Shown: positions 24,440-33,343 of the stretch, one piece after another | How the letters are laid out: every line of letters begins with the position of its first letter | Numbering within the stretch: position 1 is the stretch's first letter | Assembly (NCBI GenBank): GCA_002239105.1 | Contig: MPNQ01000023.1 | Location: forward strand, 1-49,024 | Direction of reading: 5' to 3' | Length of the DNA stretch: 49,024 bases | From: a marine group bacterium Sva0996 bin134 | GTDB taxonomy: Bacteria > Actinomycetota > Acidimicrobiia > Acidimicrobiales > Bin134 | Position numbers and translations under genes: made by a program | Notes under the pieces: generated by a model | Told to the model about the DNA's origin: nothing | Databases searched by the model: none | What the model saw: the letters and a program-made list of their open reading frames with translations, nothing else

Positions 24440-24850
24440 TTAGACCAACGACAAGGTGGCGGTCCCCGCTAGCACGGGGTGGGTGCCGTCGCGGGCCAGC
24501 CAGACGTCGCAGTCGGCGGTGCCGTCGTCGCCGACCGCGGTGACCGTGCCGCCCGCCTCCAACCGATCGCCGGCGAACACATTGTCCAGGAAGCGCACCC
24601 GAATGTGCCGTATGCGCCCGGCACCGCCGGCCCACTGGCCCAGCATGTTCATCACATAGCCCAGATTGTTGGGGCCTTGATTAACCGGCTGGTCGCCCAT
24701 GCCCAGTTCCCTCACGGTGTCGACATCCCAGTGGATGGGGTTGGAATCGGCCAACAGGGCAGCCATCGTCTTCATCTTCTCGGCGTCTACCGCTTGGATG
24801 ACCAGACGGGGAAGCTCGTCTCCCACTGATGGAGTTGGGATCGCACTCAC
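24440..24850 (-). CDS. MaoC-like hotdog acyl-CoA dehydratase subunit
   Basis: A 136-residue single hotdog-domain protein of the MaoC/R-specific enoyl-CoA hydratase type. The segment DSNPIHWDVDTVRELG (about 35-50) carries the characteristic Asp and His of the hydratase active site. The end VLAGTATLSLV is also typical. Its GTG start overlaps the stop of the next upstream hotdog gene by one base (TAGTG), so the two are probably made in equal amounts and form a heteromeric hydratase, as known for actinobacterial steroid-pathway two-subunit MaoC enzymes. It would hydrate an enoyl-CoA reversibly. Confidence 0.8.
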   Translation of the reverse strand: MSAIPTPSVGDELPRLVIQAVDAEKMKTMAALLADSNPIHWDVDTVRELGMGDQPVNQGPNNLGYVMNMLGQWAGGAGRIRHIRVRFLDNVFAGDRLEAGGTVTAVGDDGTADCDVWLARDGTHPVLAGTATLSLV

Positions 24851-25305
24851 TAGGGCCTCCTGGGAAAGATGAAGGAGTTGGAAACCACGGACGACACTTC
24901 GCCATCGGGGGCGACGACTTCGAGTTGGAAGGCCACGATGTCGAAAGTTCCCGTGCGTTCACCTTGCTTGCGGACTGCGCTGGTGATCTCTCCCCGCACG
25001 GTGTAGGTGGCACCGATCTCCAAGGGGCGCAGCTGCTGAATGTCGCATTCGCCGAACATCGGCCCGTCGTCGGCCGACGCGTAGCAAAGGGTGAACATCT
25101 CGTCGATGGAGATGCCCAAGCCGGCCATGGCCGCGTAGTAGCAGAACATGGGATGGGCGATGCCGTCGGTTCGCTGCGGTGCCCCGATGACATCGTTGGT
25201 CAGCCAAACCCGCCAAGGTTCCAAGTCGTAGGTTCCGCCTGGGAACTGCCTTCCCACCAGGGATTCCAGTTCCTCGATGGTCGGAGTCTGTGTCGCCGAA
25301 GTCAT
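24850..25305 (-). CDS. Hotdog-fold (FAS1-like/MaoC N-domain) partner subunit
   Basis: A 151-residue hotdog protein without the obvious catalytic Asp-His motif of the neighbouring MaoC subunit. Features include PQRTDGIAHPMFCYYAAMAGL and DDGPMFGECDIQQLRPLEIG, similar to the N-terminal dehydratase half seen in fused MaoC enzymes. The ATG at 25305 is taken because the protein then starts at a normal N-terminus; a longer frame to 25392 runs into the LLM gene. It is 7 nt from the LLM oxidoreductase stop. A structural or substrate-binding half of a heteromeric hydratase is inferred. Confidence 0.72.
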   Translation of the reverse strand: MTSATQTPTIEELESLVGRQFPGGTYDLEPWRVWLTNDVIGAPQRTDGIAHPMFCYYAAMAGLGISIDEMFTLCYASADDGPMFGECDIQQLRPLEIGATYTVRGEITSAVRKQGERTGTFDIVAFQLEVVAPDGEVSSVVSNSFIFPRRP

Positions 25306-25312
25306 CTCATCA

Positions 25313-26392
25313 CTACCGGCAGGCCTCAGGTATGGCCGGATGATCGGGGGCGGGGTACTTGCGATGCAGGGGCTGCACCACCTCCTCGCCAAAGCGCTGG
25401 ATCTGCTCCCGGGTGGCCTCGAAAGAGGGGCCGGTGACCATGCGGAACTGCACGGTAAAATACTGCACGCCCAGCTCCTCGTAGTACTGCTCTAACCGCT
25501 CCCGGCACTGGGCAGGAGAGCCCACCACGATGTGCTCCCGAGCCGATTCGGTGGTGATCTTCTCGGGAGAGTCGAATTCGGGGTGGTGGGCCAAGATGCC
25601 CTGCTCGCAATAGAAGCGCATCTCCGGCACATAGTGAGCGCCGTACTGCTCAGCGGCCTGCTCGAAGGTGTCGGCCACCCATGCCTTGCGCATCAAGACG
25701 ACGAATGGCTCCTTGCCGTGCTCGATGGCTTTGGTCCGGTAGGCACCGGCTTGGCGATCCCAAGTCTCCTTTTGGATGGGGAAGTCGTCGCAGGTCCACG
25801 ACTCGGCGTAGACCCCGCACCGCTCAATGGCCGCGGGCAGCTGGCCACCGCCCCAGAACGGGAACCGGGGCTGCTGGTATGAGTTGGGGGAGAGCAATCC
25901 GTCGTTTACCTGGTAGAAGTCGCCGTCCCAGCTGAATCGCTCGCCCTTGGATTGCAGCGCCTTGTCGATGATGGCCACGTTCTCCAGATAGCGGCCCAGC
26001 ATCCGCTCAGACGGAACGCCGAACTGGCCCCAGTAGCCGGCGTGAAAGCCCCGGCCCCAGGTCATGTACAGCCGGCCCCTGGAGATGTTGTCGATTATGG
26101 CGCACTGCTCGGCCACCTCCATGGGGTGGTAGAGGGTGTTCACCAGGCAGTAGGAGCCGATGGCCACCCGGCTGGTCTCTCGGGCCAGGATCATCAGCAG
26201 GTTCAACGGCGAGCCGAAGTACGACTCGGTGCGGCCATGGCGGTCAGGCACCTGGATGGAGTGGAACCCTGACTGCTCGGCCAAGATGCCTTCCTCGATC
26301 ATGGCGTCGAGGGCATCGGCGGCATTGTCCGGCTCGGGCAGAGGCTGGTCGTAGTACCCGTGGTTGGTGTCGATCAGATAGCCGATGCGCAA
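25313..26392 (-). CDS. LLM-class flavin-dependent oxidoreductase
   Basis: A 359-residue luciferase-like TIM-barrel enzyme, longer than the one at 4615 and more like alkanal/alkane-sulfonate monooxygenase types. Key stretches are SIQVPDRHGRTESYFGSP near residue 44, SYCLVNTLYHPMEVAEQ near 80 and the RGRLYMTWGRGFHAGYWGQF flavin-side region near 105. The start is TTG at 26392. It sits in a minus-strand run with the hotdog pair and the double CoA-transferase. Oxidation of an acyl-CoA or ketone intermediate is inferred from the setting. Confidence 0.8.
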   Translation of the reverse strand: MRIGYLIDTNHGYYDQPLPEPDNAADALDAMIEEGILAEQSGFHSIQVPDRHGRTESYFGSPLNLLMILARETSRVAIGSYCLVNTLYHPMEVAEQCAIIDNISRGRLYMTWGRGFHAGYWGQFGVPSERMLGRYLENVAIIDKALQSKGERFSWDGDFYQVNDGLLSPNSYQQPRFPFWGGGQLPAAIERCGVYAESWTCDDFPIQKETWDRQAGAYRTKAIEHGKEPFVVLMRKAWVADTFEQAAEQYGAHYVPEMRFYCEQGILAHHPEFDSPEKITTESAREHIVVGSPAQCRERLEQYYEELGVQYFTVQFRMVTGPSFEATREQIQRFGEEVVQPLHRKYPAPDHPAIPEACR

Positions 26393-26431
26393 AGTGGTCT
26401 CGCTTTCAGGTGATGTAGTGGGGGTGTTCGG

Positions 26432-28753
26432 TCACTTGTCCCACCCTATTGGCCAGTCGCCGATGATGTCCTCGTCGGCCAGGGCGGCGATGGCATCGTC
26501 GTCGAGACCCAGGGTGTTGCGCAAGATCTCCCGGTTGTGCTGGCCCAACGCAGGGGCGGGGCGGGGGAGGAGTTGGCCGCCCAGGCCGGAAAACACGAAC
26601 GGGAACCCCGGATAGCCCAGCTCACCGCAGATCGGATGGTCCATCCACTCCACGAATCCCCGATACTCAAGCTGGGGGTGGGGGAGCAGGTTGCGGGGAT
26701 CGGGCAGCACCGAGGCCGGCACCGCGGCAGCCAGCAGGGCCGCCTCGGCCTCAGCCGGAGAACGTGCTGCCGCCCAGCCTTCCAGGTCTTGATCGAAGCC
26801 GTCGGCCTTCAATTTCTCGGCTAGAGCGGCCCGTTGGGCGTCGGTGGCACACGACAGCGCCACCCAGGCATCGTCTCCGGCGCACTGGAACACCCCTTGG
26901 GGATCGCACACCGAGGAAGCGTTGACCGACCGTCCCAGCTCCACGCCATGGGCCGACCACTCCAAAAACTGCTCCGCGGCTGTCGCCAGGGCGGCATCAA
27001 CCAAGGCCACCTCCACGAACTGGCCCTCACCGGTCTGCTCGCGCCTCCTCAGGGCGAGCAAGGCGGCGAATATGGCGTGCATGGCGCCCAGTGGATCGCA
27101 CGCTCCTCGGGGCAGCATGGGCAGGTCTTCATAGCCGGTGACCCACACCAGGCCGCTGGCCTGCTCGATGGTCATGGCGAATCCCACCCGATCTTTCCAC
27201 GGCCCGTCCAGGCCGAAGGCGGGCATCCGCAACATGACTGCTTGGGGGTTGAGGCGGTGGACCTCCTGCCAGCCCAGCCCGAAGTGATCCATAACCCGGG
27301 CAGAGAAGTTCTCAACGACGATGTCGGCATCGGCGATCAGCCGCTTGGCCAGGTCCATCCCGGCAGGCCGCTCTAAGTCGAGCGTGACGTTGCGCACGCC
27401 GGCGTTGGCCCCGTGGGTGACGTAGGAGTACTCCCAGCGCTGTTTTTCTTGAGGCCATCCTGCGAATCGCATTCCGTCGGGACGTTGAATCGACTCGACC
27501 TTGATTACGTCGGCGCCCAGCGAGGCGAGATACGAGGTGACCAGCGGCCCGGCCCAGAACGCGGTGAATGCCGCCACCCGCAAACCGGCTAAGGGCAGAT
27601 CACTCGGGTTTCCCAATGGCCTGTTGCGGGGTCGGGGTTCCCACGCTGGGCTGTCGGCGTGGGCATCGAGCACGGGGGCTCGGCGGGGCGGTGGGGACTC
27701 CATCCCGCCGATTCGATAGGGCGGGCGAGGTTGGGGATGGCCGTCGGGATTGTCGACGAAGGATTCCCGGGCCGCGAAGTGGTCGGTGGTCGGCACGGTA
27801 CGTCCGGTTCCGATCGGAGCGCACGGAATTCGCAGCGCCGAGGCGACTTCAACGGCTTCAGCCACGGTGCGGGTCCCGGTCCAGGCCACGGTGGCCTCGG
27901 ATATCTCGTCGGCTCGGGCGATTTTGCCCGGCGCGGTCATCAGCTCCTCGTCGTCGTGCCAGTCGGGGCGGCCGATCATCGAGCAAAAATCCAGCCATTG
28001 CTGGCCAGTGATGGTGGAAAACCCAACCCAGCCGTCGGCGCAGCGCTCCACAGATGGCACGCTCACCATACGGGTCATGGGAGGCGCCCCGAATTGCCCG
28101 GCCAGCAACTCGTAGTTGCCGCCCATCGACAGGATGCCTGCCTCCACCGTAGACAGGTCCACATGCTGGCCCCACCCTGAACTACGGGCGCACAGCCAGC
28201 CGGACATCGCACCAACTGCGGCGTACGACCCGAATACAAACTCCGCGAACCTACCGCCGATCATGATCGGCTCCCCTTCGGGATCGCCTCGATGGGTGAG
28301 CGAGCCGCTAGCCGCATGCACGATGAACTCAGTTGCTGGCCGGTCGGCCCACGGTCCGTCGGTGCCCCATGGCGAGATGCTCACCAAAGAGGCCGCCGGA
28401 TTGGCCGTCTGGACCTGCTCCCAGCTCAATCGACCAGGTGGGGCGTCTTGGATAATGATGTCGGCCCCGGCTGCGAGGGTCAGCAGATGATCTCGGTCTT
28501 CGGTCTCGACGCTGCGTTTACCGGCGGCCAGATAGCCGAACAGCAGTCCGTGGTCGCCGTCGATACCCTTTCCGGCCACCACCGGTGCGCCGAGCGGGGC
28601 GTAGCGCCGGAGCGGATCGCCCCCCGTGGGCTCAGCCTTGAGCACTTCGGCCCCGGCATCCAACAGGAGTTTGCCGCAGTAGCCCCCAGGAACCTCGGTG
28701 GACAGCTCCAGTACTCGCATCCCATCGAGGGGGAGGCTGTTTTGCTGCACCAC
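26432..28753 (-). CDS. Two-domain fused family III CoA-transferase
   Basis: A 773-residue protein holding two complete CaiB/BaiF-type domains: residues about 8-375 (LPLDGMRVLELSTEVPGGYC, LLLDAGAEVLKAE) and about 388-770 (LPLAGLRVAAFTAFWAGPLV, YLASLGADVIKVE). The linker is rich in Arg and Pro. In single-domain enzymes a conserved Asp precedes the QAxSG-like segment; here the first domain has Glu (TEFIVHAASG) and the second Ala (FAMTIEQASG), as far as alignment by eye allows. The fused pair may act as a pseudo-dimer with altered chemistry. Start is GTG. It is divergent from an enoyl-CoA hydratase gene. Confidence 0.8.
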   Translation of the reverse strand: MVQQNSLPLDGMRVLELSTEVPGGYCGKLLLDAGAEVLKAEPTGGDPLRRYAPLGAPVVAGKGIDGDHGLLFGYLAAGKRSVETEDRDHLLTLAAGADIIIQDAPPGRLSWEQVQTANPAASLVSISPWGTDGPWADRPATEFIVHAASGSLTHRGDPEGEPIMIGGRFAEFVFGSYAAVGAMSGWLCARSSGWGQHVDLSTVEAGILSMGGNYELLAGQFGAPPMTRMVSVPSVERCADGWVGFSTITGQQWLDFCSMIGRPDWHDDEELMTAPGKIARADEISEATVAWTGTRTVAEAVEVASALRIPCAPIGTGRTVPTTDHFAARESFVDNPDGHPQPRPPYRIGGMESPPPRRAPVLDAHADSPAWEPRPRNRPLGNPSDLPLAGLRVAAFTAFWAGPLVTSYLASLGADVIKVESIQRPDGMRFAGWPQEKQRWEYSYVTHGANAGVRNVTLDLERPAGMDLAKRLIADADIVVENFSARVMDHFGLGWQEVHRLNPQAVMLRMPAFGLDGPWKDRVGFAMTIEQASGLVWVTGYEDLPMLPRGACDPLGAMHAIFAALLALRRREQTGEGQFVEVALVDAALATAAEQFLEWSAHGVELGRSVNASSVCDPQGVFQCAGDDAWVALSCATDAQRAALAEKLKADGFDQDLEGWAAARSPAEAEAALLAAAVPASVLPDPRNLLPHPQLEYRGFVEWMDHPICGELGYPGFPFVFSGLGGQLLPRPAPALGQHNREILRNTLGLDDDAIAALADEDIIGDWPIGWDK

Positions 28754-28823
28754 GGCTACTCAACGTAGTAGCTGAGGCGTGAGGGGCCTACGCTGGCGAC
28801 CACTAAAGGCAAAGGAGCGCACT

Positions 28824-29591
28824 GTGGCCATTCACACCGAGATTGATGAGCAGGGTATCGCCGTCGTCACTATGGACAATCCACCGGTGAACGCCCTCAA
28901 TATCGCCGACACCTACCGGCTGGCCGAGATCTTCGGGAGCTTCAAACACGACTCCAACGTGCGGGCCGCCATCCTCACCGCGGTGGGCAGGGGGTTCAAC
29001 GCCGGGGTGGACATCAAGGAAATGCAGGCCATGGAGGGCTTCGAAGGGGTATTGGGCACCGGTGACGCCTGCTATGAGGCCTTCGGCGCGGTCTACGACT
29101 GCGCGGTGCCGGTGATCGCCGCCGTGCAGGACTTCTGCTTGGGTCTAGGCATCGGCCTCGCCGGAAACTGCGACTTGGTGGTGGCCGCGGAAGGGGTCAA
29201 GTTCTCCATGCCCGAGGTGGACAACGGGGCCCTAGGGGCTGCCACCCACACCGCTCGGCTGGTGCCAGAAAAGGTTATGCGCTGGATGATGTACAGCTGT
29301 GAGCCGGTGGGTGTCGAGGATCTGCATCGATGGGGGACCGTGCTCAGGGTGGTGCCCGGCGACCAGTTGATGGACGAGGCCCGCCGAATAGCCGGAGTGA
29401 TCGCGGCCAAGCCGCCCGGAGTCATCCGCAAGGCCAAGTGGTCGATCAACGGGATCGACCCGGTGGACGTGCACCGCAGCTACCGCTTCGAGCAGGGGTT
29501 CACTTACGAGCTGAACCTCATGGGTGAAGGCGAGAAGGCTCGGGAGGCATTCGTCCGAGGAGAACGCGAATCCAACAGGGCGGCCCAGTAG
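28824..29591 (+). CDS. Enoyl-CoA hydratase/isomerase (crotonase family)
   Basis: A 255-residue crotonase-fold protein. The oxyanion-hole region is NAGVDIKEMQA near residue 55 and the second half is GLGIGLAGNCDLVVAAEGVKF, then SMPEVDNGALGAA with a possible catalytic Glu. It may hydrate enoyl-CoA, isomerise a double bond, or hydrolyse a ring. The GTG at 28824 has a strong AAAGGAG 6 nt upstream; a longer frame begins at 28779. It faces the double CoA-transferase divergently and sits with the hotdog hydratase pair as part of an acyl-CoA-handling cluster. Confidence 0.85.
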   Translation: MAIHTEIDEQGIAVVTMDNPPVNALNIADTYRLAEIFGSFKHDSNVRAAILTAVGRGFNAGVDIKEMQAMEGFEGVLGTGDACYEAFGAVYDCAVPVIAAVQDFCLGLGIGLAGNCDLVVAAEGVKFSMPEVDNGALGAATHTARLVPEKVMRWMMYSCEPVGVEDLHRWGTVLRVVPGDQLMDEARRIAGVIAAKPPGVIRKAKWSINGIDPVDVHRSYRFEQGFTYELNLMGEGEKAREAFVRGERESNRAAQ

Positions 29592-29599
29592 GTCCTGTT

Positions 29600-30469
29600 T
29601 CAGCTACGCAGTCGACCCGGGTCGATGTCGGCGGGCTGCCAGCCGGGGAGAAGCTCCGAGCCGTCAAGAGTGTGGACGGAGCGGTTGAGCTCGCGGATCA
29701 GCGACAGGGAGTAAGTGATCCTGCCAGTGAGTTCTTGGGGTTCGGCAGTGCACAGGGCCAAGATGGCCTCGCACATGGTTTCCATGGGCTCCAGGCTCTC
29801 GGGCGGCAAGTTCACGTAATCGCCGGCGCCGGGGGTCATCACCGCCGCTTCTGGCGAAATCGCGTTGACGGTGATGTTGTCATCCCAGGTCTCCGCGGCC
29901 AGACCGGTTGTCCAGCGATTGAGAGCCGCTTTCGTTGATCCGTAAAGACACCCGGTCATCGTTGGGCCGCTAGCCCGGTTCGGCGGCAGATCTGGAGGCT
30001 CGGCCACTCCCGAGGAGATATTGACGATGGCCCCCCGACCGAGTTCTCGCATCCCGGGCAGAACCAGGCGGGCCAGGTCCCATGGAGCCCACACGTTGAG
30101 CTCGTAGGCGATGCGCCACCGCTTCTCCGTCAACTCGGTGAACGGCTGGTAGAAGGCTCGGGCGGCATTGTTGACCAGGATGTCGACCTTGCCGCCCAAC
30201 TCCTCTTCGGCCTGAGCCACTATCTCGGATCGGTCGAGCGAGGGGTCGGATAGATCAGCGGGTATGCCGATGGCTTGACCTCCACCATTCTCAATAGCGG
30301 CCACCAGCTGCTCGAGTGATCCGGGCAATCGGTGGTCGCCGTCTGAACGGGTGCGGGCCACAGCAGCCACGGCCGCCCCTTCAGCCGCCAGCCGTAGCGC
30401 TGCCCCCTCGCCGATGCCCCGACTGGCTCCGGTAACCAGTGCCACCCGCCCTTCACATGATCTGCCCAT
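29600..30469 (-). CDS. Short-chain dehydrogenase/reductase
   Basis: A 289-residue SDR with cofactor motif TGASRGIG, NNAA, a serine in NISSGV, and the catalytic YGSTK. The C-terminus is longer than in most classical SDRs (to about residue 289) and contains the RELNRSVHTLDGSE segment. It ends 8 nt from the convergent enoyl-CoA hydratase. TAGTTT lies 6 nt before the ATG, with no ribosome site, so a leaderless transcript is likely. Substrate unknown. Confidence 0.85.
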   Translation of the reverse strand: MGRSCEGRVALVTGASRGIGEGAALRLAAEGAAVAAVARTRSDGDHRLPGSLEQLVAAIENGGGQAIGIPADLSDPSLDRSEIVAQAEEELGGKVDILVNNAARAFYQPFTELTEKRWRIAYELNVWAPWDLARLVLPGMRELGRGAIVNISSGVAEPPDLPPNRASGPTMTGCLYGSTKAALNRWTTGLAAETWDDNITVNAISPEAAVMTPGAGDYVNLPPESLEPMETMCEAILALCTAEPQELTGRITYSLSLIRELNRSVHTLDGSELLPGWQPADIDPGRLRS

Positions 30470-30475
30470 GCCGCC

Positions 30476-30481
30476 AAACTA
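30476..30481 (-). promoter_or_regulatory. -10 hexamer (TAGTTT) for the leaderless SDR transcript
   Basis: TAGTTT is 6 nt before the ATG at 30469 on the minus strand. Confidence 0.45.
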
Positions 30482-30509
30482 ACGAGCTCGTCACTACTGT
30501 CGTGTAGCA

Positions 30510-32027
30510 GTGCAAGCAGGACGGTCATTCGACACGGTCATCGTGGGCGGGGGCTCAGCGGGGTCGGTACTGGCGGCCCGGCTATCGGAGGATCCCGCCC
30601 GACAAGTGCTTCTTCTGGAAGCCGGTCCCGACTACGGCACACGACTGCCCTCTGAACTGGTCGATATCACCGTGTCTTCGCATCCCCACCACGACTGGGG
30701 TGATGTGGTGCGACTGCCCGGTGGGCGGACACAGCCGTATCCCCGAGGGCGAGTGCTCGGCGGCAGCTCAACCGTCAACGGCGGTATCGCCGTTCGGGCC
30801 ATGCCGGCTGATTTCGATTCCTGGGGATTTGACGAATGGCGCTGGGAAGCGGTGCTGGCCTGCTTTCGGCGGCTGGAGTCCGATCCAGACGGCGACGATC
30901 GATGGCATGGCCGAGATGGCCCGTTGCCCATTGCCCGCACGCCTGAGGCCGAGCTCAACCCGGTGCATGCCGTGTTCTATGAGGCCTGCGAAGCAGCCGG
31001 CCACGGCTACATCGAAGATCACAATGCCCCGAATTCCCTTGGCGCCGGACCGCTGCCCCGCAACCGCCGGGGCCTCCAGCGGGTGTCCGCCGCCGACGCC
31101 TACCTGACCCCTGAAGTCCGCAGTCGTCCCAACCTGGAGGTGCGAGGCAGCTGTCTGGTGCTGGCGTTGCGTTGGAGCGGCAACCGGGTTATCGGTGTTG
31201 ACGTAGTTGCCGATGGCCCACCGGAAGCAGTCGCCGCTGACGAGGTCGTCGTGGCCGCCGGCGTGGTTCAGTCACCGATGCTGCTATGGCGCTCCGGCAT
31301 CGGCCCGGCTTCGGAGCTAGCCGGTTTGGGCTTCGACATTGTTGTCGACAGTCCCGGGGTGGGGGCCAACTTCTCCGATCACCCGGCCGTCTATCTGTTC
31401 GCGTTGCCCAGACCGCAGATGGTGTATCCCGGCGATGTCAATATCCAGACCTTGCTGCGATTCACCAGCTCCTCGGGGCCAGCCAACGACCTCCAACTAT
31501 TCCCCGTTGGGGTGATCGATCTGTCCAACAATCCCCGGCGCCGAGCCCAAGCGGGGGGGTTGGATACGGTTTTCGCCTTCAACGCCGCTTTGCAACGGGT
31601 GGAGATCCGGGGGTCGGTTCGTCCGGTATCTGCTGACCCAGCCGATCCCCCCGTGATCACCTACCCATTCTTGGCCCACAAACCTGACCTGGAACGGCTG
31701 GTTGAAGCCTTTGAGCTGGGCATCGAGCTGTTGTTGTCACCCTCCTATCAGAAGGTGGCCAAGGAGCCTGTGTTCCTGCCCAAGAAGCTGACCCGCGACG
31801 ATCTGTTGGCTCATGTGTTCGCCAACCACGTGGCCTTCTACCACGGTGCGGGCACCTGTGCGATGGGCCCAATCGACGACCCCGCTGCGGTGGTCGGTCC
31901 TTACGGGCAGGTATGGGGGACCGAAGGCCTGCGAGTGTGCGATGCCTCGATCATGCCTGAGACGCCGCGAGCCAACACCAATCTGAATGTCATCGCCGTA
32001 GCCGAACGGATGGCCGAGCTGATCTAG
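30510..32027 (+). CDS. GMC-family flavin oxidoreductase
   Basis: A 505-residue glucose-methanol-choline-type flavoprotein, using FAD to oxidise an alcohol. The FAD site starts GGGSAGSVLAARL at residues 11-23, with RGRVLGGSSTVNGG near 80; the active-site histidine is probably in FYHGAGTCAMG and the C-terminal TNLNVIAVAE loop is typical. It resembles the actinobacterial GMC oxidoreductases linked to mycofactocin (MftG-like), but no mycofactocin genes are in this window, so that is only a possibility. The start is GTG at 30510, 40 bp from the divergent SDR. Confidence 0.82.
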   Translation: MQAGRSFDTVIVGGGSAGSVLAARLSEDPARQVLLLEAGPDYGTRLPSELVDITVSSHPHHDWGDVVRLPGGRTQPYPRGRVLGGSSTVNGGIAVRAMPADFDSWGFDEWRWEAVLACFRRLESDPDGDDRWHGRDGPLPIARTPEAELNPVHAVFYEACEAAGHGYIEDHNAPNSLGAGPLPRNRRGLQRVSAADAYLTPEVRSRPNLEVRGSCLVLALRWSGNRVIGVDVVADGPPEAVAADEVVVAAGVVQSPMLLWRSGIGPASELAGLGFDIVVDSPGVGANFSDHPAVYLFALPRPQMVYPGDVNIQTLLRFTSSSGPANDLQLFPVGVIDLSNNPRRRAQAGGLDTVFAFNAALQRVEIRGSVRPVSADPADPPVITYPFLAHKPDLERLVEAFELGIELLLSPSYQKVAKEPVFLPKKLTRDDLLAHVFANHVAFYHGAGTCAMGPIDDPAAVVGPYGQVWGTEGLRVCDASIMPETPRANTNLNVIAVAERMAELI

Positions 32028-33157
32028 GCCGCACACTGGCTGAGACCCAGTACCTCCTCGGGGGCGGTGTGGTTGAGGCCGAGGGATTCAGCCACCGCGG
32101 GTTCAGTGACCCGCCCTTGGCAGACCGACAAGCCAGCCCGCAGCCCAGCATCTGTTCGCATGGCCTCGGTCGGCCCAAGATCGGCCAGCTTCGACATGTA
32201 GGGAAGGGTGGCATTCTCCAAGGCGAACGTCGACGTTCGGGGGACCGCGCCGGGCATGTTGGCCACGCAGTAATGGACCACGTCGTAGGCCAAATAGGTG
32301 GGGTTGGCGTGAGTGGTGGGCCGAGAGGTCTCGATGCAGCCGCCCTGGTCGATGGCGACATCGACTACCGCCGATCGGGGTCGCATCAACTTGACCATCT
32401 CGGCAGTGACCAGACGCGGAGCTCGGGCACCCCGAATGAGAACTGCCCCGATTACCAAGTCGGCACCGAGAACTGCCTCCTCGAGGGCGCCTCCGCTGGA
32501 GTGGAGTGTGTGCAGGGCTGAGCCGTATCGGGAGCTCAGATCTTCTAGCACGGAGACGTCGCGGTCGATCACTGTTACGTCGGCGCCAAGCCCGATAGCC
32601 ATCTGCACCGCGTTGCGGCCGACCACACCTCCGCCGATGATCGCAACCTTGGCCGGCGCCACGCCGGGCACACCGCCGAGGAGAACCCCTCGACCTCCTG
32701 CCGAGGACTCAAGACAATGGGCTCCGGCTTGGATCGACATCCGACCCGCCACTTGTGACATGGGAGCTAGCAAGGGCAAACCGCCGTTGGGGCCGACCAC
32801 TGATTCATAGGCGATGGCGGTGACACCCTGGTCGACTAGATCCGCAGTCTGGATCGCGTCGGCTGCCAAGTGCAGATAGGTGAACAGGATCTGGCCTTCT
32901 CTCATCTGGGCCCGTTCCTCGGCTTGGGGCTCTTTGACCTTGACGATCATCTCGGCCCAGTCGAACACCTCTTCAGCCGAGTCCGCGATATGAGCGCCGT
33001 GGGATGCGTATTCCTCGTCGGTGAAACCTGCCCCTGCTCCGCAATTGGGCTCAACGAGAACCTCGTGGCCTCGGGCAGTGAGCTCGGTAGCACCGCCGGG
33101 TGTCAATGCCACTCTCCGCTCTTCGTTCTTGATCTCTTTTGGAACCCCGATGCGCAT
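32024..33157 (-). CDS. ald: Alanine dehydrogenase
   Basis: A 377-residue NAD-dependent alanine dehydrogenase converting L-alanine to pyruvate and ammonia. It begins MRIGVPKEIKNEERRVALTP, the strongly conserved N-terminus of the family, and has ESSAGGRGVLLGG and the NAD-binding AIIGGGVVGRNA near residue 170. The family length is about 370. The start has GGAGG 7 nt upstream. It is divergent from an Lrp/AsnC regulator, the arrangement of ald with AldR in other Actinobacteria, so alanine-responsive control is likely. The last codons overlap the end of the GMC gene by four bases. Confidence 0.92.
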   Translation of the reverse strand: MRIGVPKEIKNEERRVALTPGGATELTARGHEVLVEPNCGAGAGFTDEEYASHGAHIADSAEEVFDWAEMIVKVKEPQAEERAQMREGQILFTYLHLAADAIQTADLVDQGVTAIAYESVVGPNGGLPLLAPMSQVAGRMSIQAGAHCLESSAGGRGVLLGGVPGVAPAKVAIIGGGVVGRNAVQMAIGLGADVTVIDRDVSVLEDLSSRYGSALHTLHSSGGALEEAVLGADLVIGAVLIRGARAPRLVTAEMVKLMRPRSAVVDVAIDQGGCIETSRPTTHANPTYLAYDVVHYCVANMPGAVPRTSTFALENATLPYMSKLADLGPTEAMRTDAGLRAGLSVCQGRVTEPAVAESLGLNHTAPEEVLGLSQCAA

Positions 33158-33343
33158 CTGATGCCTCCGCCGCTAACCGGTCGCTACATTGAAATCTTAC
33201 CCGCAAAAGGGGGGAAAGGATCTTGAAAAGATGTCGCCAAAATGCCATCAGGTGATGATATTCTTCGCAATTATCCAAATATACGAATAAATTATCGTTC
33301 ACGGCATTAGCGGTTCTTTTGGGATCAAAGAGGAGTCAGAGCG
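33158..33343. promoter_or_regulatory. Divergent promoter region between ald and the Lrp-type regulator
   Basis: A 186-bp gap with a strongly AT-rich core (33240-33302), in contrast to neighbouring sequence. It contains several short A+T stretches that could bind an Lrp-type octamer, but I could not pick a clear operator or -35/-10 pair. Confidence 0.4.

Noticed and set aside
24274..24543. Plus-strand ORF of 89 codons over the 33-bp repeats
   Set aside because: Its last half is antisense to the MaoC-like gene and turns into arginine-rich mirror sequence; kept only as a finding about the repeats.
33051..33302. Minus-strand 83-codon frame across the ald promoter
   Set aside because: It spans the regulatory gap and overlaps the ald start in another frame; ald has a clear N-terminus and ribosome site.
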